A DNA stretch of 64,000 nt from Onchocerca volvulus (Eukaryota; Nematoda; Chromadorea; Rhabditida; Onchocercidae), in NCBI GenBank assembly GCA_000499405.2, contig HG738145.1:1-64000 (forward strand), written 5' to 3'. Below the pieces are notes generated by a model, which saw only the letters and a list, made by a program, of their open reading frames with translations, was not told the DNA's origin and made no database searches. Position 1 is the stretch's first letter, and each line of letters opens with the position of its first letter. Of this stretch, positions 26,801 to 39,500 are shown piece by piece. The translations under genes and the position numbers were made by a program.

Positions 26801-29800
26801 TATAGTAGATAGTCTAGAAAAATTTACTAACTTAATCTTCTAATGTCTATAATTCAAAAATGATCCTCCGAACTTTTAATTTTGTTTTTCTAAAATATTA
26901 AAAAAAAAATAATATTTTAATTAAACTTTGCCGAGTGTTTTTTCAATCATATTTAATTGAACGAGAAATCAGAAATTTGCTTTAAAATTGAAAGCTTTAA
27001 ATTATAAAACGAAGTTAGTGAAGTTTAGATGAAGTTTTAGGTGATAAGGCCTAATTACTATCAATTCTTATCATTCAAAAAATTTCATTTTCAGATGGAT
27101 GCATTTTTTCCATTCATGTCTGTTTTACAATTTATTTTTTATATGGGATGGTTAAAAGTAGCGGAAGCTATATTAAATCCATTTGGTGAAGATGATGATG
27201 ATTTTGAATGCAATTTTTTACTCGATAAAAATCTTGCTGTATGTTTAAAATTTTTAAAAATTTAAATTTTATCTGATAAAAAACTTTTTTTTTTCTTTTT
27301 GTCGTTTCTTAATATCTTGTTATTTGATATATTAAAAGTTATATTTAGATTATATTTTTAAAAAAATAATTATTTATTAAAAATTATATTGATTTAAATC
27401 GATTTTTAGTATCGTAAGAATTAGTTGGAAAAAAAAAAGGTAGCATTAAATTTAGAATTTTATTCTAAAATATTACAATAGATTTTTTATATCATAAATA
27501 TTATTTGGGAATATCAAAAAGTAGCACTGAACTTAGAATTTAATTTTTTCCATTAATTTTAAGATGAAAAAAAAAAATTTATTTCAGTTCTTCCTCTACT
27601 TAAATATCTTAACAATAATTTTAAATTTAAAAACAAGTTTTCCTTTTTTCCCTCTAGATTTCCGAAATAAAAATTTTAATTTGAAAATGTGAAATGAATT
27701 TTAGCTGTCTTTTAATAAACAATTTCTAATAATGTCAATGGAATCGATTCTTAATTAGTTCAGTTATTTCAAAAAAAAAAAAAAATGAGAATTAAATTCA
27801 AAAAATCTATAAAGGAAAATTTTTTCGAATTTTTCTAATTTACTAAAATCAAAAAAAAAAAAAATTTTCGATTTATTAAATTAACTTACTGAGAATTATG
27901 CTTATATAAATTATCACAGTTTGTAGGAGTAAATGAGTAATTAAGTTTTTAAGTTGGAAAATTTGAAACAATTCGTAAACAAAAATTTTTTATAATTTCT
28001 TTCATTTCCAGGTAGGCTTAATGATCGTTGATCTGGGCTATAATCAACCACCTGAAATTGAAAAAGATCCATTTTGGGATGGACCTATTGAACCACTTTA
28101 TACACAACAATCGATGATAATTGAACGTCATATGAATGATATTACCGGTTCGCTTGCACATATCAGGTTCTTTTATCGATTTTTCATTTAAAAAAAAAAA
28201 AAAACTTTTTACTGAAGTATTAATCAAAATTATTTAAAATTCTTTTACTGATTTTCTAATTTCTAAAAAAGTAAAAACGAAATTTATCGGAATATTTTTC
28301 AAAATTTTTCAGAATTTTTTCATTTTCTAAAAAAAAAAAAAAAAAAGGGGCGAAATTTATCGGGATATTAATTAAAATTTTTCCTAATCAGTAATCTATA
28401 AACTTAGAAAAAAAATGCCATAAACTTCTATTGAAAAAAATTTTTGACCTAATTAGAATAGAATGAATTTACAGGCCTAAAATGCCAAAAAATTTCAGAT
28501 TCTTAGTTTTTAATTTTGAACTGTTTACAATTTAGACAAAGGAGATAAAAGAGGAAAAAATTTCAAAAATTAATTATATGAAATTTTAAATAATAATGGT
28601 AAATATGATTGTCATCACTTTTCAATTCTTTGGAAGGTCATGATCTTTTTGAAGTTTTATATGAATTTTTATTTTATTATTGATCGGATAAAAAGTTCAT
28701 TGCTATCAAGTTTATCGATAATTATTTATTCTTTTCCTGTAGATAAAATCAGTAAATTTATTAAATTCATCACTTATAAACTAATTTATAATCTCTAATA
28801 ACAATAATAATACAATCATAAAATGTGCGAGAAAAAAAGTTACAAAATCTTATAAATTACGAAATCTTCGATTTCACAAATTTACGAATTTAATCATTTT
28901 CATTTCTTTTATATTTCAACTATTTTTTGAAATTTGCGAATATGAGCGCGAAATTTTCAGTTCTAAAAGAATAATACAATCTATTAATGAAATATATTAT
29001 AAATTAAAATTATTTTGCTAATTATTATCCGTTCAATTAGCATTAATTTCAGATTACCGGAAGATAAAACAGTTCGAATGATGCCATTACCACAAATGGA
29101 TTCAACACGAAATCCATTTAATTATTTATTTAGAGCATCTTCATGGAGCAGGTAAATTTTTATCTTTCACGAATTATCTTATCACATTTGTTTTTCCTGT
29201 TATAATTTGTCAAAATAGGAGAAAAGAAAACCCATGAAAAACACTAATACAAAAATAAATTTTATAAATTTTTTAATGCAAATTTTATTTCAACAAATTT
29301 TCAGATCGGTAAATGAAACTGATAATATTAATGATAAAGAATTATTACGAAATATTCATGAACGACGACGATTTAGCTTAGGTAAATGTTTATTTTAAAC
29401 TATTCAATTTAAAATTATAACCATGAATAATTACTAAGTAATAAAAAGAGATATAAATTATCGATTTTTTTTTTTTTTAAATCTTTATAGATGAACTATT
29501 TCCGTTTAAATTATCGAATTTATAATTATGAGCATGAATAAATATTTAATAATAGTGAAAGGACATGAATTATTTTAATTTCCTATTATTATGAAATGAA
29601 ATAATAGTGAAAAATATGAATTATCGATTTTTTTAATATGAGATGGAATATTATTTTTTTCTTTTTTTATCGTTTTAGAAAAAATATTTCGATTTAAAAT
29701 ATTCGATTAATGATTATAATGAATTGAATAATTGCTGAGTAATGGTGAAAGATACGAATCATCGATTTTTTTTAATATGAAATGAAATGTTTCTTTTTTT

Positions 29801-30790
29801 AAGTCTTTATGCACAAAATATTTTGATTTAAAATACTCAATCTATGATTATAATGAGGAGTAATTGCTGAGTAATGGTGAAAGATATGAATTATCGATTT
29901 TTTTTCACATGAAATGGAATTTTTTTTTTTTTTAGCTTTATAGACGAATTATTTTGATTTAAAATATTCAATTTATGATTGTAAAGATGAATAATTGCTG
30001 AGTAATGGTGAAAGATATGAATTATTGATTTTCTTTTATTGCGAAATAAATAAATTTTTGTTTTTTAATTTTTTTTGCTTTTACAGGTGATTATTTCCAT
30101 TTTCCATTTCGTTCCACGTTATCAGCTCGTGCTTCACATGATTCAATTAATTTTATCGGTGAACCTCATCATCTGGAAGATGTGAAAGAAGAAAATGAGG
30201 ATACGGTACATTCACGAAGAACGCAATCACAATTGAGTCATCATCCTCAGATACCATTTCCGATGTCATTTCCTACTGAAAATGGGACACTAAAGCAATC
30301 ATCAAAAATACTGGAAGAATTAAATGTTGAAACTTTAAATGGTTTAGTTTTTTTCTTCAATTTTCCTTTAAATATTTTTGAACAAATATTTGCTAGAAAA
30401 ATAAACAAAATTGAGAAAAGAAACAAACAAAAAAGGAAAAAAAAATAATGAAATTATCTCAAAATACTAGAAGTATTTTATATTTTCAAGTAATGAAGTA
30501 TTTAAGTAACCTAAAAAATCAACAAATATCTTTCATTTCTAGTAAGTAATATTTTATCTCTTCGTGATTTAAATCGGGAAAAAATTTCATTCTAAAAATA
30601 CTAAAATGATCAATAATCATTCGCATTCATAAATGAGATATATTAATTTCTAAATTTATTTACAGCAACAGATTCACAAAGTCCTCTAATCACTGAATTT
30701 GATGACGAAAATTCGGTAATATCTGAAGCGGATATCGAGAAAAGTGATAAGAAAAACGAGCAGGCAAATAATGATAATAATAAATCGTAA
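22899..30790 (+). CDS. bestrophin family anion channel, tandem copy 2 (552 aa, 11 exons)
   Basis: Exons: 22899-23077, 23665-23799, 24024-24190, 24940-25094, 26435-26602, 27095-27238, 28012-28166, 29053-29151, 29305-29381, 30087-30341, 30666-30790. Exons 1-6 have exactly the lengths of copy 1 (179, 135, 167, 155, 168, 144 nt) and the same phases; exons 7 and 8 differ by multiples of three. The neck residues I76, F80 and F84 (IPLDFVLGF) and the clasp D301-D304 ([13 protein letters not shown]) are retained, so it should be a functional calcium-gated chloride channel at the plasma membrane. Intron 1 has a GC donor (cag|gcaagt), confirmed by frame continuity and by the position of the intron in copy 1. 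The C-terminal tail (residues about 400-552) is Ser/Asp/Glu rich and unrelated to that of copy 1, suggesting different regulation. Intron 9 carries a tandem repeat array. Confidence 0.95.
25283..25352. repeat. perfect 20-bp stem hairpin in bestrophin-2 intron 4
   Basis: tttacttgcttatataatca (25290-25309) is exactly complementary to 25325-25344, with a 15-nt loop. One mismatch further out, the pairing continues through cgtt/aacg. It could be a MITE remnant or a transcribed hairpin. Confidence 0.8.
25935..26120. repeat. tandem repeat, unit gtgaataaatacgattttttgccattta
   Basis: About six imperfect copies of a unit of roughly 20-28 bp built on aatacgattttttgccattta(cg)tga, in intron 4 of bestrophin 2. 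Confidence 0.8.
29395..30065. repeat. intronic tandem array, roughly 115-bp unit
   Basis: Five diverged copies of 'ttgctgagtaatggtgaaagatatgaattatcgatttttttt ... gaaatgaaat ... cgaattattttgatttaaaatattcaatttatgatt' fill intron 9 of bestrophin 2. The clearest copies start near 29725, 29860 and 29990; those near 29425 and 29545 are weaker. Confidence 0.8.
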
Positions 30791-31039
30791 ACTTTCATTC
30801 CTGATATCATCAGATATTTATTTCTAACATCATCATCACCATATCACTTAGTTATCCGATCAATGATTATTGAATTAAATGATAATATCAATGTTACAGA
30901 ATATATTTAATATTCTGTTATCTGAATTCTTGAAAAAAAAAATCCACTTTAATTGCATAATTATATTTCAACTGATAACCATATTTCATCATCAATATGT
31001 ATATACTTGATAGATCAAGAAAAAATAATTCTCGAAACA

Positions 31040-31345
31040 ATTTTTTTTTCATCTATCCAACTAATTATGCTATCCATAATCAAAATTTCCATTTTATTTC
31101 ATCTTAATTATATTTTATTTATACTATTTTTATATTACCGTATGTTTAATGTCACAAATTTTTACCGTATGCAAATTGTTACCGTAGTATTACTATTTCT
31201 TTCATCTATCCAGTTAATTATAAAAAATTTTTCCATTTTGTTTTTTTCCAAAATTTCCATTTTATTTCATTTTAACTACATTTTATCTCTCATTATTCTT
31301 AATGTTACCGTATGTTTAATGTCATAACTTATTACAGTATGAAAT
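31040..31345. repeat. diverged direct duplication, about 155-bp unit
   Basis: Both halves contain tttcatctatcca(a/g)(c/t)taatta, aaaatttccattttatttcat, acattttat/atattttat and taccgtatgtttaatgtca in the same order. No coding potential. Confidence 0.7.
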
Positions 31346-32124
31346 TTCTTACTGTATCACTATTATCTTACATAACTCTATGTCTATTCTTTTTTATAAA
31401 TATATGAATAAATACAAATGAATCAGTCTACTTATACTTATAAGTTTACTTGTACAATTTAATTATGAAATTATTGGAATTAAATGTAAATAATATGCTA
31501 ATAAATAGTCGATATCCAATATATTCTGATTTTATTCATATTTGATTATCATTCTTTTATTGAGATAAGTAAAAAAAATCATACAACATTATTTTGTTAA
31601 CAGCATTAAATATTCGTTATTTTATTTTAATCCTATTGCTGATAACAATTTATTGCGTTTAAAATATGATGATAACGGAACTTGTCACCGATTATTGCCT
31701 TTCAAACACCTGATAGCACTTTTATTTGTAGTCATTTTTATTTTTATTTTCTTCACAATTATATTCAAACTAAAAATTTTTTATTTTCTTTTTCTGTTAC
31801 ATTTATTTTTTCATCTGTTTTGAATACAGCGAAAAAATTCGCAAGAAAATGTTCACGTTTGAAATTTTTGTTAAATTTAAATAACTATGGAAAATGCTAA
31901 AATATCTCTAAATTATTCGTTTGTTTATTTGTTTAGTTTAGCAAAAGAAGTTTAAAATATTTAAATTCTAATTTCTCCTCTCATTTTATCATATCTTTCT
32001 TTTCGAATTATTTAATTTCATTTTTTCTACATCAGTTTATTTTTTCATTTAAATTTTTGAAAGCAAAATTTTGCTTTACCTCTTGTTGTAAAGTGTCAAA
32101 TAAATCGATTATTCTGATCCGACA

Positions 32125-32615
32125 AATGGCATGTTCGAAATATTCAATTCATAATTTTTTATGTTACACTTCGAAAATCACTGCATTGGTTTGCATTCAT
32201 CAGTTACTTTTCATACTCATTATTTCAGAGGGTTATAAGCATGAAGATCAAACTTGATAAATGGAATCGAGAGGAATTTACAGCTTGATCGTTAGATCAT
32301 TTTGTTACCATATTCTATCTGATGCTAGAAGTCGCACGGAAGATGCGATATTTAATTCGAAGATGCGATATTTAATTCGAATATGCTAGTTCGAAATATT
32401 CATTCATAATTTTTCATGTTACATTTCGAAAATCACTGTATTTGTTTGCATTCATCAGTTAATTTTCATACCTCATAATGTCGGAGGATTGAAGTATGGC
32501 GATCAAACTTGATAAATGGAATCGAGAGGAATTTACAGCTTGATCGTTAGATCATTTTGTTACCATATTCTATCTAATGTTAGAAATCGCACTGAAGATG
32601 CGATTTAAATATCGC
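32125..32615. repeat. direct tandem duplication, about 255-bp unit
   Basis: Copy 1 (about 32125-32350) and copy 2 (about 32385-32615) share long nearly identical runs: gttcgaaatattcaattcataa, ttacattt/cttcgaaaatcactg, gcattcatcagtta, gatcaaacttgataaatgg and the stretch aatcgagaggaatttacag through ttgttaccatattctatct. A short direct repeat (gaagatgcgatatttaattc, twice) sits at the junction. The similarity is high enough to suggest a fairly recent event. Confidence 0.85.
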
Positions 32616-34452
32616 ATCTGAATTGGATAATTTTTTCAGTCAATCTTTTAAAGGAATTTTCTACTTTTTTCTATGTAACACAATGAATTTACAAAATCTA
32701 TTTGCACTACTCTGTCAAGGTATATAAAAAAATCCATCTGAAACTATTTGTTAAATTTCACCACAAAAAAAAAAAAAAAAAAAAAAACACATTCGATTAA
32801 TATTTGTTCTGTTCCAAAAAAAAATTCTGATGTGAAATTTGTGTGTTCTTCTGCTAAAATAATTTATCTATTTCAACTGGAAATAACAATCTCGAGTAAT
32901 TTTCTACAAAATTGATTGATTGATTCATATTTTTTGAAAACTATTTATTTGAACTTGAGAATTATCCCATTTTCAAATTTTATTAACAAAATTATCATCC
33001 TATCTCTAAATTTGTCATTTTTCGTGAAAAAAAAAAAACAATTATAAGAAGTGATGTTAGAATTTCTAGTGAATAAATCCACATAGTAATGCTTTAATTC
33101 ATTTTTAAACTTTTTAATGATATTTTTATAAATCTCTAAAAAAGTATTTTATCATCATAATATTGATTAAAAAATATATATTATTATATATTTCAAAAAT
33201 AATCGGAAAATTAATACTTTAATTGCAATTGGAATATATTTTAAGCATTCATCCTGAAGAATAATTAGTTATTTCAAAAAGAAAAAAAAAACAATTTTAA
33301 ATTACTTCAAAATATATATATCACCGAAAAAAAAAATCAGAAAAAAAATCAATTTATCAAATATCAAATAAATAAGAACAGCCTTGATTTCTATTCCTCG
33401 TCCAAAAAAAATAATGATCTCTAAATCAGATGCATAAACAAATTTCAAAAACAAATTAAGTCAGATCAGATGTACAAATAGATTTCCGGAAATCTTCCAT
33501 CAAATTTGAATGCTTTAAAGCAGATGTATAAGTAATTTCCGAAAAGATTATATAAATATATTTCTGGAAATAATAATTATGGATACTATTGGATAAGTAA
33601 TTTATTATTATTATGAAATTTATCAAGTATATTAATGCTACTTTAGCTCTTATCATTTCTTAATGTTTTATGCAATAATTTAATGTCTAGGAAAATCATT
33701 TCCTAAACAATCTTCTTTTTTTATAATAATATTTTTGATTTACAAACATTTTCAGTAGCAATTTTATGAAAAAAAAAAAAAAAAAAAAAGAAGATTGAGT
33801 CTCCATCGAATCGAATTTATTTTTTGTATTTATTTGAAGGAAGAAATTTTAGTTCTTTTATAGTCTGAAATATCGCAATAAATTTTTGCCGCTTTTTTTC
33901 GCTTTATTTTATGATTTTTTTTTTTTTTTTTTTGATATTATTTTATGGTTTTTCTCTTTATTTTAATTTTAGCAGACTTAAAAAAAAAATTTACATAATT
34001 AATAATAATGAATTTGAAACGAACAAAATTATAGATAACTTCAAGAATTAATCATTTACTATCCGTGATATCCGAAAGCTTTTATTAGCTAAAAAAAAAA
34101 CGGATCATAGATGGAACTATTTTATTGAATGCTATACTTAAAGATAAAATAGAATATTTCGATTAATACATCCTAGATCTCATATAAAAGAAAGTTCCTT
34201 CTCGAATTCAAAATATTAAATTTTAGTACAATTCTTTCTCTTTTTTACTTGAATATTTACTTACATAAGATGAAAAGCAATTGTATCGATTTGTGATATC
34301 ATTTGTTTGGTTGATTATCTCTCATATTTCGAATATTTATGAAAAAAAATCAAAGCAAACAACAAAAAATATTCAATTTTTGGCTGCTAGAAGGAATTAA
34401 TTTAGACAGAAATAATAAATAGATTAAAAAAATCGATACTACAGATTTAATT
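32616..34452. other. gene-free stretch
   Basis: AT-rich DNA with A-runs. The stretch ataattatgg..ggataagtaat..attatgaaatttatca at about 33577-33625 recurs at 40090-40145, so a small dispersed repeat is present. I see no exon. Confidence 0.5.
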
Positions 34453-36323
34453 TCATACACATTTCCAATTTGCTTTAGGCATACAGTATGTATATTCCAA
34501 TTTGCCATGATTCAATCGTTCGATAATGCATAACTGCTCTTTTCTATCACAGTGGCAACCTTTGTTTCTAAAATAGAAAATAACTTGAAACTATTGCGAA
34601 ATTTGAAATTTTTAGTAAATAAAAACGCGCCAAAAATTCTTTTGAAATCAATTTTTCATTAGAAATAATTAAAATTTGCTTACGTCCATGACTGATTTTC
34701 ATTCATTGTGCACCAAGATTGTGGCTCACGTTGATCGTAGCAATCGTTGTGAGTGCTACATGATTTCTTGCTGCAAAACAATTGAAATTGTGAAATGAAA
34801 TGAAATTTGTCTTTCATATTTCATTTCTAATTTTTACTTTCGAAATAATTTATCAAGTATAGCAATCAAAAAAATAAGCTTAGCAATGTATAATTGGATT
34901 AAATTTTCGATGAAAACAATCCTTAATGATAATATTAAAAAGCAAAAGGAAGGATTAGTGAATAGTGATAAAGATTTTGTTATATTTTAGAAATGTTAAA
35001 TTAATTGAAAATGCTAAATGACTTACATGCCCTCACTTTTAACAAATTTTCTTTTGCTTACAGAATTATCGTTTTTTTCATTTCCATCACCATCATCATC
35101 TCCTTCGTCATCATTATTATCATCTCCATCATTATCTCTGTCAACATCTCCATCAACATCATCATCTTCTCCGTCAAAATCATCATCTTCGTCACTATCA
35201 TCATCACCATCATCATCTTTTCCGTCAGTATCATCATCTTTTCCGTCACCATCATCATCTTCGTCAGCATCATCATCGTCAAAATCATCTTCGTCATCAT
35301 CATCATCACCGTCATCATCATCTTTTCCGTCACTATCATCATCTTTTCCGTCACCATCATCATCTTCTTCGTCAGCATCATCATCGTCAAAATCATCATC
35401 TTCTTCGTCATCATCATCTTCGTCATCATCATCATCACCGTCATCATCATCTTTTCCGTCATTATCATCATCTTTTCCGTCACCATCATCATCTTCGTCA
35501 GCATCATCATCGTCAAAATCATCATCTTCTTCGTCATCATCATCATCACCGTCATCATCATCTTTTCCGTCACCATCATCATCTTTGTGATCATCATCAT
35601 CATCATCTTTTCCGTCATTACCATCATCTTTTTCATCACTACTATCATCTTCCTCGTCAACTTCATCATCTTCTTCGTCTACATCATCATCTTCGTCACC
35701 ATCATCATCTTCTTTGTCATCATCATCATCTTTTCCGTCATTACCATCATCTTTTCCATCACTATTATCATCTTCGTCAACTTCATCATCTTCTTCGTCA
35801 ACATCATCATCATAGTAATCGCTCTCATCGTCATCTTCAGACTAAAAATGGAAAATTATTTCTTTTTGATGGACACGCTAAAAATGGAATTAAAAAATAC
35901 TGAGAATTAATTTGTGATAGATTCAGAAGAAATAGATCAGAAAATTCATACTGTAGTGTCATTTAGATCCATCATATTTCATTTCAGTTAACTTGCGCCA
36001 TGTTAAGCCAATCTTTTGATTTCTCATTTATTAATTGCTTATTTGTCTTCTTTTTTTTTTTACAAATTGCAATTATCTAATTACTCTAATGATCCTAAAT
36101 CATTTTCTACAGAAGATCATAGCAAGTTATATTAATATATCTAAGTTGCCATATTTCGTTCTCAGCTTATCTCCCGTTCGGTCTTCATTTCTCAACAATA
36201 TCGATAATTTTATGTGTTGCAAAGAAAATTTGACAAAATTACATCAAATTTGTCTGATTCTGACGCAAATGATGGTGTCACGAAAAGAATTATTAAACCA
36301 AATGCTATTAGAAATTTGTTCAT
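34453..36323 (-). CDS. secreted acidic-repeat protein with eight-cysteine C-terminal domain (365 aa)
   Basis: Not recognised as a named family. Four exons on the minus strand: 36243-36323, 35027-35841, 34684-34770, 34453-34567. Every junction is GT-AG and phase-exact. Residues 1-20 form a clear signal peptide (MNKFLIAFGLIILFVTPSFA). Exon 2 is 271 codons without a stop, made of repeats such as DDDGDGKDDD and DEEDDEVDE, and is bounded by a stop immediately beyond its acceptor. After SKRKFVKSEG comes a compact domain with cysteines at 303, 309, 319, 332, 334, 341, 356 and 364 (CSTHNDCYDQREPQSWC, GCHCD, YTYC), ending WKCV. The layout implies export and possibly four disulfides; the polyacidic region could bind calcium or basic partners. 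The other frames over the repeat give poly-Ser or poly-Met artefacts. Function unknown. Confidence 0.85.
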
Positions 36324-39200
36324 TTTTCTTCCTGGAAAAATAATCAAACATTAATCATACCAAAATGATTAATATGATTTTAATCACTCTTTGATTTTTA
36401 ACTATTAAATTGAATTAACAGTGCGCAACAATAGATTACTGCAAACCTAATTGGATCATCATTATTTCAACAAACATTCATTATTTTCAAAATAAAGTAT
36501 AAACGGAGTTAAATTCATAATATGCATATTTGATCTTTAGCGAATTTTATCTCAAAATTCTCCTCTCAATTCAAAGACTTAAATTTAAACAAAATTGAAA
36601 TCCATATACTATTTGTCCTTTCATTGTTCTACTATATAAATTAATGCAATTTTGACTAACTAGCTTTGATGATTAATATGCCGAAAAAAAATCTTAATGA
36701 TCGGTAGATCTTATTTGGAACAATAAAAAAGGAATGAAAGAATCAATTGATTAAAAAAATCAATCGATTTTTTTAATCAAATTCAAACGATTTATAATCA
36801 AAGTGATTAAAAATGATCCATTTTAAATAAGCGAATGAAGTGTGCAATTGAACAGATGTGCCTTTCCTTTTTTTGTTTTTGATAAAATTGAATTATTTTG
36901 ATCTTAATTTCATTTATAGAACGTGCATGAAAATATTGACCTGTATAGTTTTAGCTTTTTGCCCAGTTGACTTCTGATTTGAAAAACAGTTGAATCATTT
37001 GTTTGGTTTTCTAATGGATCATGAAAAGTTAACCATAGTGAGATCAATTTTATAAATGTCTCATTTTTCACATTTTTATTGATTTTCTGATTTTTTTTCT
37101 TTTTTTTCACTACTTCAAAACAAAAATTTACAAAATTTCTTACTTAGAATGAATGGATATAATGAATCTCCATTTCACTTTACAAAATCGATTCTTTGGT
37201 ACTTCTTTTTTTTTTTCTTCTTTTGTACAATATGTTCATGCATGCCATTGTGAATGTGAAGCATTTATTGATTCGTTTTTTTTAATATGGCCAACAGAAA
37301 GTAAAATTTACAGAAATTTAAAATAACCGTAATTTTTGGATTCAATCGGATAAAAGTATCAAGAATTCAAAAAAATAAGCTAAAAATTTCAAAATGCTTA
37401 CAATCTTGATCGTTTGCGCATAGGTAATGTACAAGCTACTTTTTTTTTTTTATTACATCGAACTAATTAACCATAAATTATTAAACATAATGCAAAATAA
37501 TACTGCATTAATTTTACAGTAAACCAGAGACAATTCATGGTTTATATAAAATTTCAAGAAATCAGTTTTTTCTGATTAGTAAGAAGGAAATTTCGTGATT
37601 AAAATAAAAATCAAAGCATAAAACTCATAAATTTAATTTTATTATAAGACAGTATGCTTTTATTTCATGAATAAACTTTAGATAAATAATTTCTTTCAAT
37701 ATATCAATAAAATTAAAAATTATCCATGTTGATGTTTTTCTAATTTACACTTGTACAAATTTTTTTTTTTTGCCATTTCTAACTCTTTTCAAGATAAAAA
37801 TTGGCTTTGTAATTAAAATATATAGCTTAGTTTTAACGGTTTTTCATTTAACAATTTGTATAAATATTAACTTAAATGCAAAACATCGGATGCACATTTG
37901 TTACAAAAAATAAAAAATAAATAAATAAAATTTACACGACTGTCCCTTTCGAATTCTTTTAATCCTTCATCTCAATCACTTTCTTAAAAAAAAGAAAAAA
38001 TCATTAAAACTCATCAAAAAATAATAATAATAATAATAAGAGATGAAAAAGATAATTGAAGAGGAGAATTTTTTTCTTGTTGTTAATATTTCAATTCAGT
38101 AAATTTTTTTTTGCGACTTTTTTTTTTTAAATTTCGCTATTTTCTTCTGTCATTATTATCCTAAATTTTTGGCATAGAATTCGACAACAACAAAAAGCGC
38201 GTAATATTATGAAACAGATTCAAGAAAAAAAAAAAGAAAAACAAACAAAAAAAAAAAATCATTTCCTGCTTTTTTTTGGCTTTGAAATATTTTCCTTCGG
38301 ATACAAGAAGTCAATTTACTTTTTGCCTAATCCAAGCAGAAATACTTCATTGTACCCTTTTCGACTCTTATAACATTGGTTATTACTTTCATTTTTTCCT
38401 TTCTTCGTGACATTTCATCTTTCGAATTCTCGCAAATTTTCTTTTCGTTTTCCATAAATTATCCTCGTAGTTTTATAAATTTCGCTATTTTCTATAAATT
38501 ATTAGCTTAAATTTTAGACATAGAATTCGGTAACACCAATAAGCGCATAATATTATGAAATAAATTCAAAACAAAAAAAAAGTTATTTTTTGCATAAATT
38601 GAATGCTTTTTTTCCAAATATTTTTCTACTACACACAATACATCCGAATATTCCGGAAGTAATGATCATTATCTGTTTTTTTAGCTTTTGCAAAATAATT
38701 AAATATTTATAAAATACATTTAACATGCAGTTAATGCATTTTCAAAAAAATTTTTTCATGGATGAAGCAAAACGCTAATTTCCTTGACATTTTTAATTTC
38801 ACTGATAGGTTTGAATTTGATAATTGGGATGAAAAAAATATGATTCTAATTTACTCAATTAGTATACGAAAATCGATTAATCTTTATGTTCAGTCAGGAT
38901 ACAAATCGATTAATCTTGTAAATTAAAAATAAATCTGTAATACTAATTAAATAATTAATGTGATTCATGATATATCGCATCATTTATTGCATTCAAAACT
39001 TTGTTTTATATTTCTGATTATTGCAAAAAATGATTTTTTGCATGATATTTACTTTTGAAAAAAGAACTTTCATAGAACAATCGCCAATTTTTGCAATGTC
39101 GCTTTTTCTTTCTGATCGTGACAAAATTAGGTTAAATTCTGCTTTTTTTTCAGTTCTTACTGTTTCTTCAATTTGTTGTTTCATTCACTTGAAAACGCAC
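36324..39200. other. gene-free stretch with a diverged duplication
   Basis: Segments 38135-38265 and 38478-38590 are diverged direct copies (cgctattttct.. , catagaattcg, aagcgc(g/a)taatattatgaaa, attcaa). Elsewhere the stretch is AT-rich DNA in which I see no exon or RNA. Confidence 0.55.
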
Positions 39201-39222
39201 CTCAAACTTGGGTAGTTAAATC
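39110..39222 (-). ncRNA. SL1-like spliced-leader RNA gene or pseudogene
   Basis: On the minus strand, 39222-39201 matches the 22-nt nematode SL1 leader at 20 positions (differences at leader positions 2 and 8), including the invariant taCCCAAGTTTGAG block. It is followed directly by a GT donor (gtgcgt), as in SL RNAs. About 70 nt further on is aattttgtc, a poor Sm-site match, and no convincing terminal hairpin follows. No 5S rRNA gene is adjacent, unlike the usual SL1-5S repeat. The leader match is far beyond chance, but the body looks decayed, so a pseudogene or variant SL RNA is most likely. Confidence 0.55.
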
Positions 39223-39339
39223 TTTATTATGATAAATTTGTTAATTAAAAAACGCAGCAATTCTATCAACAACAATTATATCAATAGTACAATTTCGATA
39301 ATATCAAAAGGACAACTCTCATGAAGAAATTTTAAGAGG

Positions 39340-39500
39340 AAAAAAGGGGAGATGGGATTTTGCATTAAAGAACAATTGATATATCACGTGCTAGACCATC
39401 CGACCGAGCTTATGGCTGCTCATTCTTTGAAATGATTTTTGTACTCAGAACCCTCTTCTTCTTCGTGAATGGAAGATCTTGATATCATTTTCGGTCTACA
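39340..39500 (+). repeat. dispersed repeat, copy 2 (partner of the window start)
   Basis: It begins aaaaaaggggagatgg and follows the 55-215 copy over about 150 bp with moderate identity. Its internal hairpin is less well preserved than in copy 1. Confidence 0.55.

Noticed and set aside
35005..35910. Long plus-strand frames of 301 and 190 codons (Ile/Val- and Ser-rich)
   Set aside because: They are antisense shadows of the acidic repeat exon; only the minus-strand Asp/Glu frame begins and ends exactly at good splice sites.
36035..36343. 102-codon plus-strand frame
   Set aside because: The opposite strand here carries the signal-peptide exon of the acidic/cysteine gene; the plus frame has no motif.
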